Shown one piece after another: positions 26,775-35,821 of a stretch of 64,000 bases of DNA. The notes beneath the pieces are model-generated. The model was not told where the DNA came from. It did no database searches and worked only from the letters and a program-made list of their open reading frames with translations. A program made the translations under genes and the position numbers. The stretch comes from an uncultured SAR86 cluster bacterium (GTDB lineage: Bacteria; Pseudomonadota; Gammaproteobacteria; Magnimaribacterales; AG-339-G14): positions 1-64,000 of the forward strand of contig CABZJI010000003.1 of NCBI GenBank assembly GCA_902526045.1, given 5' to 3'. Positions within the stretch are counted from its first letter, which is position 1. Each line of letters opens with the position of its first letter.

Positions 26775-28181
26775 ATGCCTGAAAGGAATGTCTCATATGT
26801 TTTTAATGACACCGAGACAACAGGTTTGAATATCAATTTCTCTCAAATTATTCAAATTGGGTCAATTTTAACGTCTGAAAATTTTGATCAAATTGATTCT
26901 ATTGATGATGAATGTCAAATTTTGCCATGGATAGTTCCAGATCCAGGTGCCTATTTCACTCATAAAAAGATTTCTACCCTTAATTCTAATTGCAACAAGA
27001 CTCATTATGATCTAATAAAAGAGATCCACTCAACTTGGCAGCAATGGGCTGATTCATCAAACTTGGTCCACATAACCTATAACGGTCATAAGTTTGATGA
27101 GGAATTGCTCAGACGACAATTTTATTGGTATTTGTTAGATCCATATATAACTAATACAAATAATAATGGTAGAGCAGATATGTATGTATTGTTTCAATTA
27201 TTAGCAAACTTTTATTTAGATGAAATTAAAACGGGTAAAAATGAAAATGGAGATTTAAGCCTCAAACTGAGCGACCTAGCTGAAGCAAACGGTATTTCTG
27301 CTCAAGGAGCACATGATGCCTTGGAGGACTGTATTTTGATGGTTGAACTTGGAAAAATTATTAAGGATAAAGCCCCCGAAGCTTGGAAAATTTTCATTCA
27401 AGGCTCATCCAAGAAAGGAAACTTAGACATATTAAGATCTGAGAAATTTTGTTTACTAGGTGAGGTGGTTCGAAGAAATAAATATGTTTATCCTATTTAC
27501 CCATGTGGACAAAATAGTTCAAATCAAAATCAAATAATTGTATGTGATTTGTATTTCAATCCAGAGGAATTATTTAAACTCAAGGATCATGAACTTTTAG
27601 AACAATTAGGAACTCAAGGTGGTGCTTTTAAGCTAGTGTCAATAAATAAAAGCATGCCAATTACTTCGTTAAGTAGTATCTCTAAACCTTCCAAATATCT
27701 GGATTTATCAATCAAAGAATTAACCAGAAGAGCAAATTTATTAAAAGAAAATTTTGAATTTTCAGAAAGACTTTCTGAACTTTTAATAAAAAAACAAAAG
27801 ATTTATCCGTCTCCTAAATATGTAGATCAAGCTATATATGAAAGATTCCCTAGTAATTCAGACAGACTTTGGATGGAAAAATTTCATATATCAACTTGGC
27901 AAGATAAAACAAAATTAAAGGAAGGATTTGAAGATAGCAGATATAGAGAATTAGCATCTAGAATTATAGCTTTAGAGAAACCCGATTTATTATCTGACGA
28001 TGAAAATGAAGATTTTTCTCAATTTATTAACGAACGATTATTCTCAAAAGGGCCCTGGCTAAACTTAAGTCAAGCTATACAAAAATTAGAAAAATACGAT
28101 TCGGATGACTCAGATCATTTGAAGATCAAAAGGGCACTTAAAGAGCATCTTCTGAATTTAGAAAAAACTAATCTGGCTTAG
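26775..28181 (+). CDS. sbcB: Exodeoxyribonuclease I
   Basis: A 3'-5' single-strand DNA exonuclease used in repair and recombination. The 468-aa protein has the DEDDh catalytic set: DTETTG at residues 12-17, the YNGHKFDEELLRRQFYW segment and AHDALEDC near residue 180. The SH3-like and C-terminal helical domains follow. Length matches E. coli ExoI (475 aa). It starts 2 nt after nfuA, and its end overlaps the convergent csiV gene by 14 nt. Confidence 0.93.
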   Translation: MPERNVSYVFNDTETTGLNINFSQIIQIGSILTSENFDQIDSIDDECQILPWIVPDPGAYFTHKKISTLNSNCNKTHYDLIKEIHSTWQQWADSSNLVHITYNGHKFDEELLRRQFYWYLLDPYITNTNNNGRADMYVLFQLLANFYLDEIKTGKNENGDLSLKLSDLAEANGISAQGAHDALEDCILMVELGKIIKDKAPEAWKIFIQGSSKKGNLDILRSEKFCLLGEVVRRNKYVYPIYPCGQNSSNQNQIIVCDLYFNPEELFKLKDHELLEQLGTQGGAFKLVSINKSMPITSLSSISKPSKYLDLSIKELTRRANLLKENFEFSERLSELLIKKQKIYPSPKYVDQAIYERFPSNSDRLWMEKFHISTWQDKTKLKEGFEDSRYRELASRIIALEKPDLLSDDENEDFSQFINERLFSKGPWLNLSQAIQKLEKYDSDDSDHLKIKRALKEHLLNLEKTNLA

Positions 28182-29004
28182 TTATTAAGATAAGCACTCC
28201 AAATTTTGGATGATCAAAATAATTAATTTCTCCTGATCTAATTCTTCTGGATTCTTTTAATTGGAAAATAGGTATTAGCTCTTCTTCTTGTAAATTTGGC
28301 AGACTCTTTTTTAGTAATTCTTGCCCTGTATTATTAAATAAATAACCTTCTATATTTAGATTAGTATTATCTGATTCTTCAATAATTAAGATTTCATCTT
28401 CTTGAGTCTGTTCAGCTAAAAAAATATCGATATCAGTATGCAAATATCTTCCTTTGTAAGGTCTTAAAAATCCAAAAATCCTTGAACCTCTCTCGATATT
28501 TGAATCTATAAAGATTTCAAATGAATTATCTTTTGATGGTATAGGTTGATACCACGATTGCTCTCCAATGAATCTAAAGTATCTGCTTCTTCTAATAAGA
28601 TCTTTAAATTCTTTCATTAAATTATCGTCTCTTTTATCTATCTGAAATATTTGTCTAGGAAACTCTCTTTTTCGAGTAATGATATTTTTTTCTACGGTCT
28701 TTTTTTGTATTTCTTTTTTAATGAAAGGAATATCAATAGATTGGTTTTCTTTTGGAATTTCAAAATTTGTAGGAACAATATCTAAATTTGGATACTGAAA
28801 CTCATCAAGAGCAACAAAAAATCTATCAAAGTTTACCAATGGATTTTGAAAGTTTTCCTTTAAGTCCTCATCTTTCAAATACTTAATAAAAATAATGTCA
28901 ATTCTGTACTCATCATCATTAAGAAAATCTACATTTAATTGTCCTTTTTCAAATGAAAAGAGGTAAAAAGAGATCAAAAGAAGAAAAAAATTAACCAGCT
29001 TCAT
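28168..29004 (-). CDS. CsiV family protein (predicted periplasmic)
   Basis: A 278-aa protein with a signal peptide (MKLVNFFLLLISFYLFS). The mid-region YRIDIIFIKYL, RSRYFRFIGEQSWYQP and the C-terminal RSGEINYFDHPKFGVLILI match CsiV, named in Vibrio for binding peptidoglycan and responding to D-amino acids. Position next to mfd is the usual gammaproteobacterial context. The start overlaps the mfd end by 14 nt, so they form one unit. Similarity is by pattern only and the sequence is divergent. Confidence 0.68.
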   Translation of the reverse strand: MKLVNFFLLLISFYLFSFEKGQLNVDFLNDDEYRIDIIFIKYLKDEDLKENFQNPLVNFDRFFVALDEFQYPNLDIVPTNFEIPKENQSIDIPFIKKEIQKKTVEKNIITRKREFPRQIFQIDKRDDNLMKEFKDLIRRSRYFRFIGEQSWYQPIPSKDNSFEIFIDSNIERGSRIFGFLRPYKGRYLHTDIDIFLAEQTQEDEILIIEESDNTNLNIEGYLFNNTGQELLKKSLPNLQEEELIPIFQLKESRRIRSGEINYFDHPKFGVLILITKPD

Positions 29005-31903
29005 CTAATTTCAGATTTGATATTATTGTTGAAAACGTATCTTGCAAAAATAAAATTGAATTATCTTCTTGAGGATTGAAAACTAATAAGTTATTCGACT
29101 TATCATCAGTCAAAATAGGAGAGTCAGAATCAAACGTGCACTCAATTCTTTTGCTAGATCCTATTATTTTTTTAATCATGAGGGGCATAGCAATTATCTT
29201 TAGTTTGGTGAGTTCTATAAGGTTTTGAAAAGTTTTTGAAACAGGGCCAAATCTATCAATGATTTCATCTTTTAAAGCTGTTAATTCGTCTAGTGTCTTG
29301 CATTCTGCCAATCTTTTATACATTTCAAGTCTAAGTTCCGCTTGCGGAAGATAATCGTTTTCAATGTATGCTGGAATGTTCAAATTAATGGATGTATCTA
29401 TTATTTTATCCTCAGGCATTCCCTTCAGTAGATGTTTAGCCTTTTTTATCATTTCACTGAAAAGGTTTAAACCAACGTCATTAACTAAACCACTTTGCTT
29501 TTCTCCTAAGATTTCCCCTGCACCTCTTATTTCAAGGTCTCTCATTGCTAATGCAAGTCCAGCATTAAAGGAATCTGTTGATTGTAAGGCCGTAATTCTT
29601 TCCTTTGCCTTACCTTTTATATCTTTAAATTCACTCGTAAAAAAATATGCATACGCTTGTGTCGGAGATCTTCCGACTCTCCCCCTCAATTGATGAAGTT
29701 GTGATAATCCAAAATTATCTGCATCTTTTACTATGAGTGTATTGGCATTGGGAATATCAATACCACTTTCTATAATAGTTGTGCAGATAAGAACATCAAT
29801 TTTACCTTCTTTAAAATTATCTAATATTTCCTTTATCTTCAGTGGATCCATTTGACCATGAACGATATCGATATATTTGTGAGGAAATATCTGGATCAAT
29901 TTATATTTTTCCTCTTCTAACTTATGGATTCTGTTACACACATAAAATGTTTGTCCGCCTCTTAATGTCTCACGACGAATTGCTTCTTTGATAAAGGACT
30001 TTGATTCTCTTGTAACAATTGTTTCAACAGGTTTTCTTCCGTGAGGAGGTGATGCAAGGATTGAAAAATCTTTTAAGTCAGTTAATGCAAGATTTAATGT
30101 TCGAGGAATTGGTGTTGCTGATAAATACATTACATCTATTTGTGCTTTTAAAGATTTAATCTTTTCTTTTTGCTTAACTCCGAATTTGTGTTCTTCATCA
30201 ATTATCAATAGACCTAAATTATTAAAATCTAATTTATTATTCATCAGTGCATGAGTGCCAATCACAATTAGGTTCGGCTGATTCAAGATCTTTGAGTAAA
30301 CTTCTTTTTTTTCTTGAGCGGATAGATTTCTGGTTAATAAAACTACATCTATCTCATATTCTAAAAATCTTTTTTTAAAAGTTTCATAATGTTGTTCCGC
30401 AAGAATTGTTGTAGGAACCATCATGCAAACTTGAAAACCATTGATATAAGAAATATATGATGCTCTCAAAGCCAACTCGGTTTTACCGAAGCCAACTTCT
30501 CCGCATATTAATCTATCCATCATTTTATTTGAACTAAAGTCGTTCATCAAAGAGTGAGAGCATTTATGCTGATCTGGTGTGAGTTCATAAGGAAAACTAC
30601 CAATAAATTTTTGAAAATCTTCTGTATTTATTTCTAAAGGTGATCTTTTATAGTTTGATCTTTTTGCTTCTGACTCTATTAATTCAGCAGCAAAATCGTA
30701 TGCTTTTTCAAATGTCTTTTGTTTTTTTTGATTCCATTTACTCTTTCTTATTGAGTCTAATTTTATTTCATCCATTCCTACATAAGCTGAAAGAAGATTC
30801 ATCGAGTGAACAGGCAAATAAATTAAATCTCCTTGATCGTATTCAATAATTAAACATTCTGTGTTGTTTAATTTCCTTAGTCCTTTATAGATTCCGATTC
30901 CATGATCTAAATGAACTACTTTTGAATCCAGTTCAAAAGCGATATGTTCGGTTATTGAAAATCTTTGATAGGTATAAGCTTCTTTAGAAACGGAATCGTC
31001 TTTTTTATTTTGAATGTTCAAATTTAAATTTTTTGAATTTAGTGAAGAAATTTCATCTAAGGTATTAAATAGAATTTCAGGAGGGAGGGGAGGTCTGTCT
31101 AAGTCTAATTTAAAGTCTTCGTATCTTTCATTAATCAATTCCCAATAGTCTGTGAGATATTTTTTTGCCTCATTAACATAGATAACTTTGTAATTTTTAA
31201 AATAATCACCAAAAAAAGTTCTTTCATAAAAAAATAAAGGTAAATAATGTTCTAACCCCTCTAAATTTTTACCTTTCAATATACTGTCAAATACTGATCC
31301 ATCTGTTTGAAAAGTATTCCTCCAATTTTTTTTAAAGATATCAATCGATTTATCTGTTAATTCATATCCCTTCGCAGCAATACATTTATATGAATCAATT
31401 TCTTTGAATGTAATTTGATCTTCATTTTTGAAATATTTTATAGAAATAACTTCGTCATCAAAAAGATCAATTCTAATAGGGAATTTTGAATTACTAGGAA
31501 ATATGTCAATTACAGATCCTCTTATTGCGTATTGTCCATTTTTTACAACTAAATCCTCCCTTTCGTATCCAGAGTTACTTAAAAATTTAGTCAGCCTTTT
31601 TAAATTAATTTGTTGATCTTTTGATATTTGAAATGTTTTTTCAAAGATATATTTTTTATCAAATAATGGTTGGATGATTGATGAGGCAGTGCAGGCAAAG
31701 CTAATTTCTTCTTCAATTATTAATCTAAGCGTTTCTATGCGGCTTCCTAGAAGAGAAGGATCAGGAGAAAAATTATCATACGGAAGGATTTCTAGATCTG
31801 TTAAGACTTCTAAATTTATAAAAAAAGTCGGATTAGATGCCTTATACCTATCCAACTGGTATTTATTTTCAAAAATTATTATATTTTTTTGATCTAAATT
31901 CAT
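28991..31903 (-). CDS. mfd: Transcription-repair coupling factor, shortened form
   Basis: Displaces stalled RNA polymerase and recruits UvrA. The 970-aa protein has the UvrB-like N-terminal region (PYDNFSPDPSLLGSRIETL, GQYAIRGSVIDIFP), the RNA-polymerase-interacting domain (VVHLDHGIGIYKGLRKL, about residue 330), helicase motifs (GEVGFGKTELALRA, IIDEEHKFGVKQKEK, LSATPIPRTL, QLRGRVGRSPTQAYAYF) and the C-terminal D7. E. coli Mfd is 1148 aa. Here the stretch between the UvrB-like region and the RID is only a short linker, so domain D3 appears to be missing and the extreme N-terminus is slightly trimmed. The core functions should be intact. Confidence 0.94.
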   Translation of the reverse strand: MNLDQKNIIIFENKYQLDRYKASNPTFFINLEVLTDLEILPYDNFSPDPSLLGSRIETLRLIIEEEISFACTASSIIQPLFDKKYIFEKTFQISKDQQINLKRLTKFLSNSGYEREDLVVKNGQYAIRGSVIDIFPSNSKFPIRIDLFDDEVISIKYFKNEDQITFKEIDSYKCIAAKGYELTDKSIDIFKKNWRNTFQTDGSVFDSILKGKNLEGLEHYLPLFFYERTFFGDYFKNYKVIYVNEAKKYLTDYWELINERYEDFKLDLDRPPLPPEILFNTLDEISSLNSKNLNLNIQNKKDDSVSKEAYTYQRFSITEHIAFELDSKVVHLDHGIGIYKGLRKLNNTECLIIEYDQGDLIYLPVHSMNLLSAYVGMDEIKLDSIRKSKWNQKKQKTFEKAYDFAAELIESEAKRSNYKRSPLEINTEDFQKFIGSFPYELTPDQHKCSHSLMNDFSSNKMMDRLICGEVGFGKTELALRASYISYINGFQVCMMVPTTILAEQHYETFKKRFLEYEIDVVLLTRNLSAQEKKEVYSKILNQPNLIVIGTHALMNNKLDFNNLGLLIIDEEHKFGVKQKEKIKSLKAQIDVMYLSATPIPRTLNLALTDLKDFSILASPPHGRKPVETIVTRESKSFIKEAIRRETLRGGQTFYVCNRIHKLEEEKYKLIQIFPHKYIDIVHGQMDPLKIKEILDNFKEGKIDVLICTTIIESGIDIPNANTLIVKDADNFGLSQLHQLRGRVGRSPTQAYAYFFTSEFKDIKGKAKERITALQSTDSFNAGLALAMRDLEIRGAGEILGEKQSGLVNDVGLNLFSEMIKKAKHLLKGMPEDKIIDTSINLNIPAYIENDYLPQAELRLEMYKRLAECKTLDELTALKDEIIDRFGPVSKTFQNLIELTKLKIIAMPLMIKKIIGSSKRIECTFDSDSPILTDDKSNNLLVFNPQEDNSILFLQDTFSTIISNLKLDEAG

Positions 31904-31937
31904 TAGTTTCTGCTTATTAAGATCCCTCTACATTGTG

Positions 31938-31943
31938 TATAAT
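31938..31943 (+). promoter_or_regulatory. Candidate -10 box for the acyl-CoA dehydrogenase operon
   Basis: A perfect TATAAT lies in the 79-bp divergent gap between mfd and the first acyl-CoA dehydrogenase. A weak -35 (TTATTA, about 18 bp upstream) fits. The transcript would begin near 31950 and have a leader of about 33 nt before ATG 31983. Confidence 0.5.
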
Positions 31944-31982
31944 ATCGTCGTCTATTTTGCCCTAAACTATAAAGGTGTTTTA

Positions 31983-33176
31983 ATGAATTTATCATTTTCT
32001 AAAGAAGATCAAGAATTTCAACAAGAGGTTAGAACTTTTATTGATCAAAATTATCCTTCTGAAATAAAAGAGAAGCAAGATCAAGGTATTCCTTTAAGTA
32101 AAGAAGATACTGTCAAATGGCATAAAATCTTAAACGACAAGGGCTGGCTTGCTGTAAATTGGCCGGAGGAACTTGGTGGAACTGGTTGGACAGTTACACA
32201 AAAACATATATTTCAAAATGAATTAGCTGCAGCTAATACTCCTACTTTGATGCCTTTTGGCGTGAATATGTGTGGGCCTGTTATTTACACTTTTGGTTCA
32301 GACGAACAGAAAGAGTTTCATCTTCCAAAAATCCTTAATGGAGATATTTGGTGGTGTCAGGGTTATTCTGAGCCAGGTTCTGGTTCTGATTTAGCTTCTT
32401 TAAAAACTAAAGCAGAAAGGAAAGGAGACGTTTATTTAGTAAATGGGGCTAAAACTTGGACTACATTAGCTCAGCACGCTGACTGGATCTTTTGTTTGGT
32501 GAGAACTGATAGCAGTGGAAAAAAACAGGAAGGTATAAGTTTCTTGTTAATCGATATGAAAACTCCAGGAGTAGAAGTCAAGCCTATTATTACGATCGAT
32601 GGAACTAATGAAGTTAATATGGTTTATTTTGACAATGTTGAAGTTCCAGTTACTAATCTAGTTGGTGAAGAAGGTTTTGGGTGGAGTATTGCCAAATTCC
32701 TTTTAGCTCACGAAAGAACTGGTATCGCTGGGATTCCATCTCTAAAAAGAGAATTAGATAGGCTAAGAGATATCACTACTCAAATCCAAGTAGGCGAGGG
32801 ATCCTTAAGAGATGATGCAATGTTCATGTCAAAGCTTGATAGATTAGAAATTAAACTTACTGCAGCCGAATACACTGAACTAAGGACTCTGGCTGCTATG
32901 TCTGCCGGAGGTCATCCTGGTCCTGAATCATCAATCTTAAAAATTCTTGGAACTGATCTTCAACAGGAATTATCTGACTTATTTGTTGAGGCGGTAGGAT
33001 ATTATGCTCATCCTTTTATGACCGAAGAAGATTTAGCTTCAAACGAATCAAGAATTGGGCCTGACTTCGCAGCAACAGTTATGCCTCACTATCTTAATTA
33101 CAGAAAAGTATCTATTTACGGAGGAAGCAACGAAATTCAGAGAAATGTGATTTCAAAAGCAGTTCTAGGTTTATAA
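31983..33176 (+). CDS. Acyl-CoA dehydrogenase
   Basis: A FAD enzyme that forms the alpha,beta double bond of an acyl-CoA and passes electrons to ETF. I start at ATG 31983 (MNLSFSKEDQEFQQE, 397 aa) with AAGG upstream; the ORF-track start lies at the promoter. Motifs: WCQGYSEPGSGSDLASLKTKA (FAD and substrate contact), GAKTWTT and the C-terminal IYGGSNEIQRNVISKAVLGL. It pairs with the next gene, 18 nt away; such tandem ACADs often act together on one bulky substrate (for example sterol side chains). Chain-length preference is unknown. Confidence 0.93.
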   Translation: MNLSFSKEDQEFQQEVRTFIDQNYPSEIKEKQDQGIPLSKEDTVKWHKILNDKGWLAVNWPEELGGTGWTVTQKHIFQNELAAANTPTLMPFGVNMCGPVIYTFGSDEQKEFHLPKILNGDIWWCQGYSEPGSGSDLASLKTKAERKGDVYLVNGAKTWTTLAQHADWIFCLVRTDSSGKKQEGISFLLIDMKTPGVEVKPIITIDGTNEVNMVYFDNVEVPVTNLVGEEGFGWSIAKFLLAHERTGIAGIPSLKRELDRLRDITTQIQVGEGSLRDDAMFMSKLDRLEIKLTAAEYTELRTLAAMSAGGHPGPESSILKILGTDLQQELSDLFVEAVGYYAHPFMTEEDLASNESRIGPDFAATVMPHYLNYRKVSIYGGSNEIQRNVISKAVLGL

Positions 33177-33194
33177 ACAAATCAAGGTTGAGAT

Positions 33195-34322
33195 ATGGAT
33201 TTTTCACTTACAGAAGAACAACAGCTTCTTCAAGATAGTATTAATCAGTTCATTGAAAGAGAATATACTTTCGATGATAGAAAGAAATACTTAGATTCAG
33301 AAAAGGGGTTCAATGAAGAAAATTGGAAAACCTTTGGGAGTTTAGGTTGGTTAGGCATGCCATTTTCTGAAGATGATGGCGGATATAATGGAGGCCCTGT
33401 TGATGTTATGGTCATTATGGAGAATTTGGGTAAAGCTCTCATTGTAGAACCTTATGTCCCATCAATTCTTTTGTCTGGAAAAATCCTTGCTGATTTAGGT
33501 TCTGATGAACAAAAATTAAATTATTTACATCCAATGATAAGTGGAGAAAAAATAACTACTTTCGCTTATATAGAACCTCAAAGTAGATTCAATTTATCGG
33601 ACTGTTTAACTAAAGCAACAGTATCTGATGATGGATATGTCTTAGATGGTTACAAGGCATTAGTTCATAATGCTTCTGCTTCGGATACATTAATCGTTTC
33701 TGCAAGGACATCAGGCAATCAATGCGATGAAAAAGGTATTTCACTTTTTCTTTTAGATGTTAATAGTAAAGGAGTTTCTCTTAGAAATTATTCTACTATT
33801 GATGGTGGTAAAGCATCTGAGTTAACTTTAGAAAATGTATCAGTACCAAAAGATTCATTATTAGGCGAGATTGATGCAGGTTTTTCTACTATAGAAAATG
33901 CAATTGATCTTGCTACTTTAGGTATATGCGCAGAAGCAGTTGGAATCATGGGCAAAATGAACGAAATGACTCTTGAATATACTAAAACTAGAGAGCAATT
34001 CGAACAAAAATTAAGTCAGTTTCAAGCCCTTCAGCATCGAATGGTTGATAACTTTATGCATTATGAGCAATCTAAATCTTTGTTAGTAATGTGCGCTGCA
34101 AAAATGAACGATAATACTGAGGACAAAAAGAAAGCATTAGCTTCTTTAAAATATCAAATTGGACTATCTGGTAAACACATAGGAGAAGAGTCAATTCAAC
34201 TTCACGGCGGAATGGGTGTTACGGATGAAATGCATATTGGTCATTATTTTAAAAGACTAACTACGATAAGAACTTTATACGGAAATTCTGATTACCATTT
34301 GAGCAACTACGCATCTTTATAA
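33195..34322 (+). CDS. Acyl-CoA dehydrogenase (second of a pair)
   Basis: A 375-aa protein with the ACAD fold: MDFSLTEEQQLLQDSINQFI, LGWLGMPFSEDDGGYNGGPVD, FEQKLSQFQALQHRMVDN and LHGGMGVTDEMHIGHYFKRL. The FAD/substrate loop reads TFAYIEPQSRFNLSDCLTKA rather than the standard EPxxGSD, which is typical of the partner subunit of heteromeric ACADs (FadE-type alpha2beta2). The two adjacent genes may therefore make one heteromer. This is an inference. Confidence 0.88.
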   Translation: MDFSLTEEQQLLQDSINQFIEREYTFDDRKKYLDSEKGFNEENWKTFGSLGWLGMPFSEDDGGYNGGPVDVMVIMENLGKALIVEPYVPSILLSGKILADLGSDEQKLNYLHPMISGEKITTFAYIEPQSRFNLSDCLTKATVSDDGYVLDGYKALVHNASASDTLIVSARTSGNQCDEKGISLFLLDVNSKGVSLRNYSTIDGGKASELTLENVSVPKDSLLGEIDAGFSTIENAIDLATLGICAEAVGIMGKMNEMTLEYTKTREQFEQKLSQFQALQHRMVDNFMHYEQSKSLLVMCAAKMNDNTEDKKKALASLKYQIGLSGKHIGEESIQLHGGMGVTDEMHIGHYFKRLTTIRTLYGNSDYHLSNYASL

Positions 34323-34333
34323 AACAAATTTAG

Positions 34334-35821
34334 ATGGTTTCTACAAAATCTGATCAAAATCCAGATAAAAGAGATAGATCTAAACCAAAAGACTATCTTT
34401 CCGATTGGATTAAAAGACAATCTTTAGTGGAGAAGATGATTCCTTTGATTGGAAATCTTCACAGAGAACAAAACGTAAGAATACTTCTGTACGGCAATCC
34501 TTTAATAACTTTATCTGTATCTCAAATTATGCAGGAGCATAGATTGGTGAGAGAAACTGAAAAAAATGAGCTCAGTGAATTTGAATCCTTCGAAGTAATA
34601 AACATACTTAATGATCTTGACCTTGGTCCTTGCGAAATAGATGTTGGCATTATCGCTGCAGGATATATGTTCGATTCTAAATCTTTATCCCTTGAGGAAT
34701 TTATTAAAGAACAAGTTGCAGATGCCATTGGTAATAAAAATCCAGTTCTTCAAGAACCACAAGACATAGTTCTATTTGGGTTCGGAAGGATTGGAAGATT
34801 AATTACAAGACTTCTACTAGAAGATACCGGTTCAGGGGAAACCTTATCCTTGAAAGCAATAGTTGTCAGGAAAAAAAGTGATGATGACTTGTTCAAAAGA
34901 GCCGAATTAATGAGAAGAGATTCTGTTCATGGAAATTTTAAAGGGACTATAAGGGTTGATTTGGACGAATATGGACTGGTGATCAATGGAAATCTAATAA
35001 AGTTTATAGATGGAGATCCATCGACTATAGACTATAAAAAATACGGAATAGATAATGCTCTAATCATAGATAATTCGGGTGCTTGGAGAGATGAGAAGGG
35101 TTTATCAGAACATCTAAAATCCAGAGGAGCAAGTAAGGTCCTGTTAACAGCACCCACTAAGTCTCCTTTAAAAAACATTGTTTATGGAGTTAATGAAAGT
35201 GATTTAAACAATACGGATAAGATTGTTGGCGCTGCCTCATGCACAACAAATGCAATTGTTCCTCTTTTAAAAGCTCTAGACGATGATTATGGAATAATTA
35301 ATGGGCATGTTGAAACAATTCACTCCTACACGAACGATCAAAATTTAATAGATAATTATCATTTAAAGTCTAGAAGAGGACGCAGTGCCGCTTTAAATAT
35401 GGTTATTACGGAAACCGGAGCAGCCTCTGCCGTCAGTCAGATACTTCCGAACTTAAAAGGAAAATTAACAGCAAATGCGATTAGAGTTCCCACTCCCAAT
35501 GTATCATTGGCAATCCTTAAACTTTCCTTAAACAAAACTTTAAATGACAAAGGAACAGCAAATGAATATTTCAGACAATTAGCTTTCCATTCTATATACA
35601 AAGATCAAATTGATTTTACTAATTCTTCTGAGATTGTTTCATCTGATTTAGTAGGAAGTAGGTATGCTTGCGTAATTGATTCTGAAGCAACTATCTGCGA
35701 TGACAAACAAATAGTCATTTACGCTTGGTATGACAATGAATTAGGTTACTGTATTCAGCTTTTAAGAGTTATCAAAAGTCTAGCTGGAATTAAATATAAG
35801 CGACTCCCGTACTTTTTATAA
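34334..35821 (+). CDS. gap: Glyceraldehyde-3-phosphate dehydrogenase, long gammaproteobacterial form
   Basis: Converts glyceraldehyde-3-phosphate and 1,3-bisphosphoglycerate with NAD(P). The 495-aa protein has an N-terminal extension of about 130 residues, then the Rossmann GFGRIGRLITRLLLE, the catalytic Cys in AASCTTNAIVPLLKAL, TGAASAVSQILP and WYDNELGY. Long GAPDHs beside nqr and mfd are known in Pseudomonas and relatives. The role of the extension is not known. It overlaps nqrA by 1 nt, which links its expression to the respiratory operon. Confidence 0.93.
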   Translation: MVSTKSDQNPDKRDRSKPKDYLSDWIKRQSLVEKMIPLIGNLHREQNVRILLYGNPLITLSVSQIMQEHRLVRETEKNELSEFESFEVINILNDLDLGPCEIDVGIIAAGYMFDSKSLSLEEFIKEQVADAIGNKNPVLQEPQDIVLFGFGRIGRLITRLLLEDTGSGETLSLKAIVVRKKSDDDLFKRAELMRRDSVHGNFKGTIRVDLDEYGLVINGNLIKFIDGDPSTIDYKKYGIDNALIIDNSGAWRDEKGLSEHLKSRGASKVLLTAPTKSPLKNIVYGVNESDLNNTDKIVGAASCTTNAIVPLLKALDDDYGIINGHVETIHSYTNDQNLIDNYHLKSRRGRSAALNMVITETGAASAVSQILPNLKGKLTANAIRVPTPNVSLAILKLSLNKTLNDKGTANEYFRQLAFHSIYKDQIDFTNSSEIVSSDLVGSRYACVIDSEATICDDKQIVIYAWYDNELGYCIQLLRVIKSLAGIKYKRLPYFL

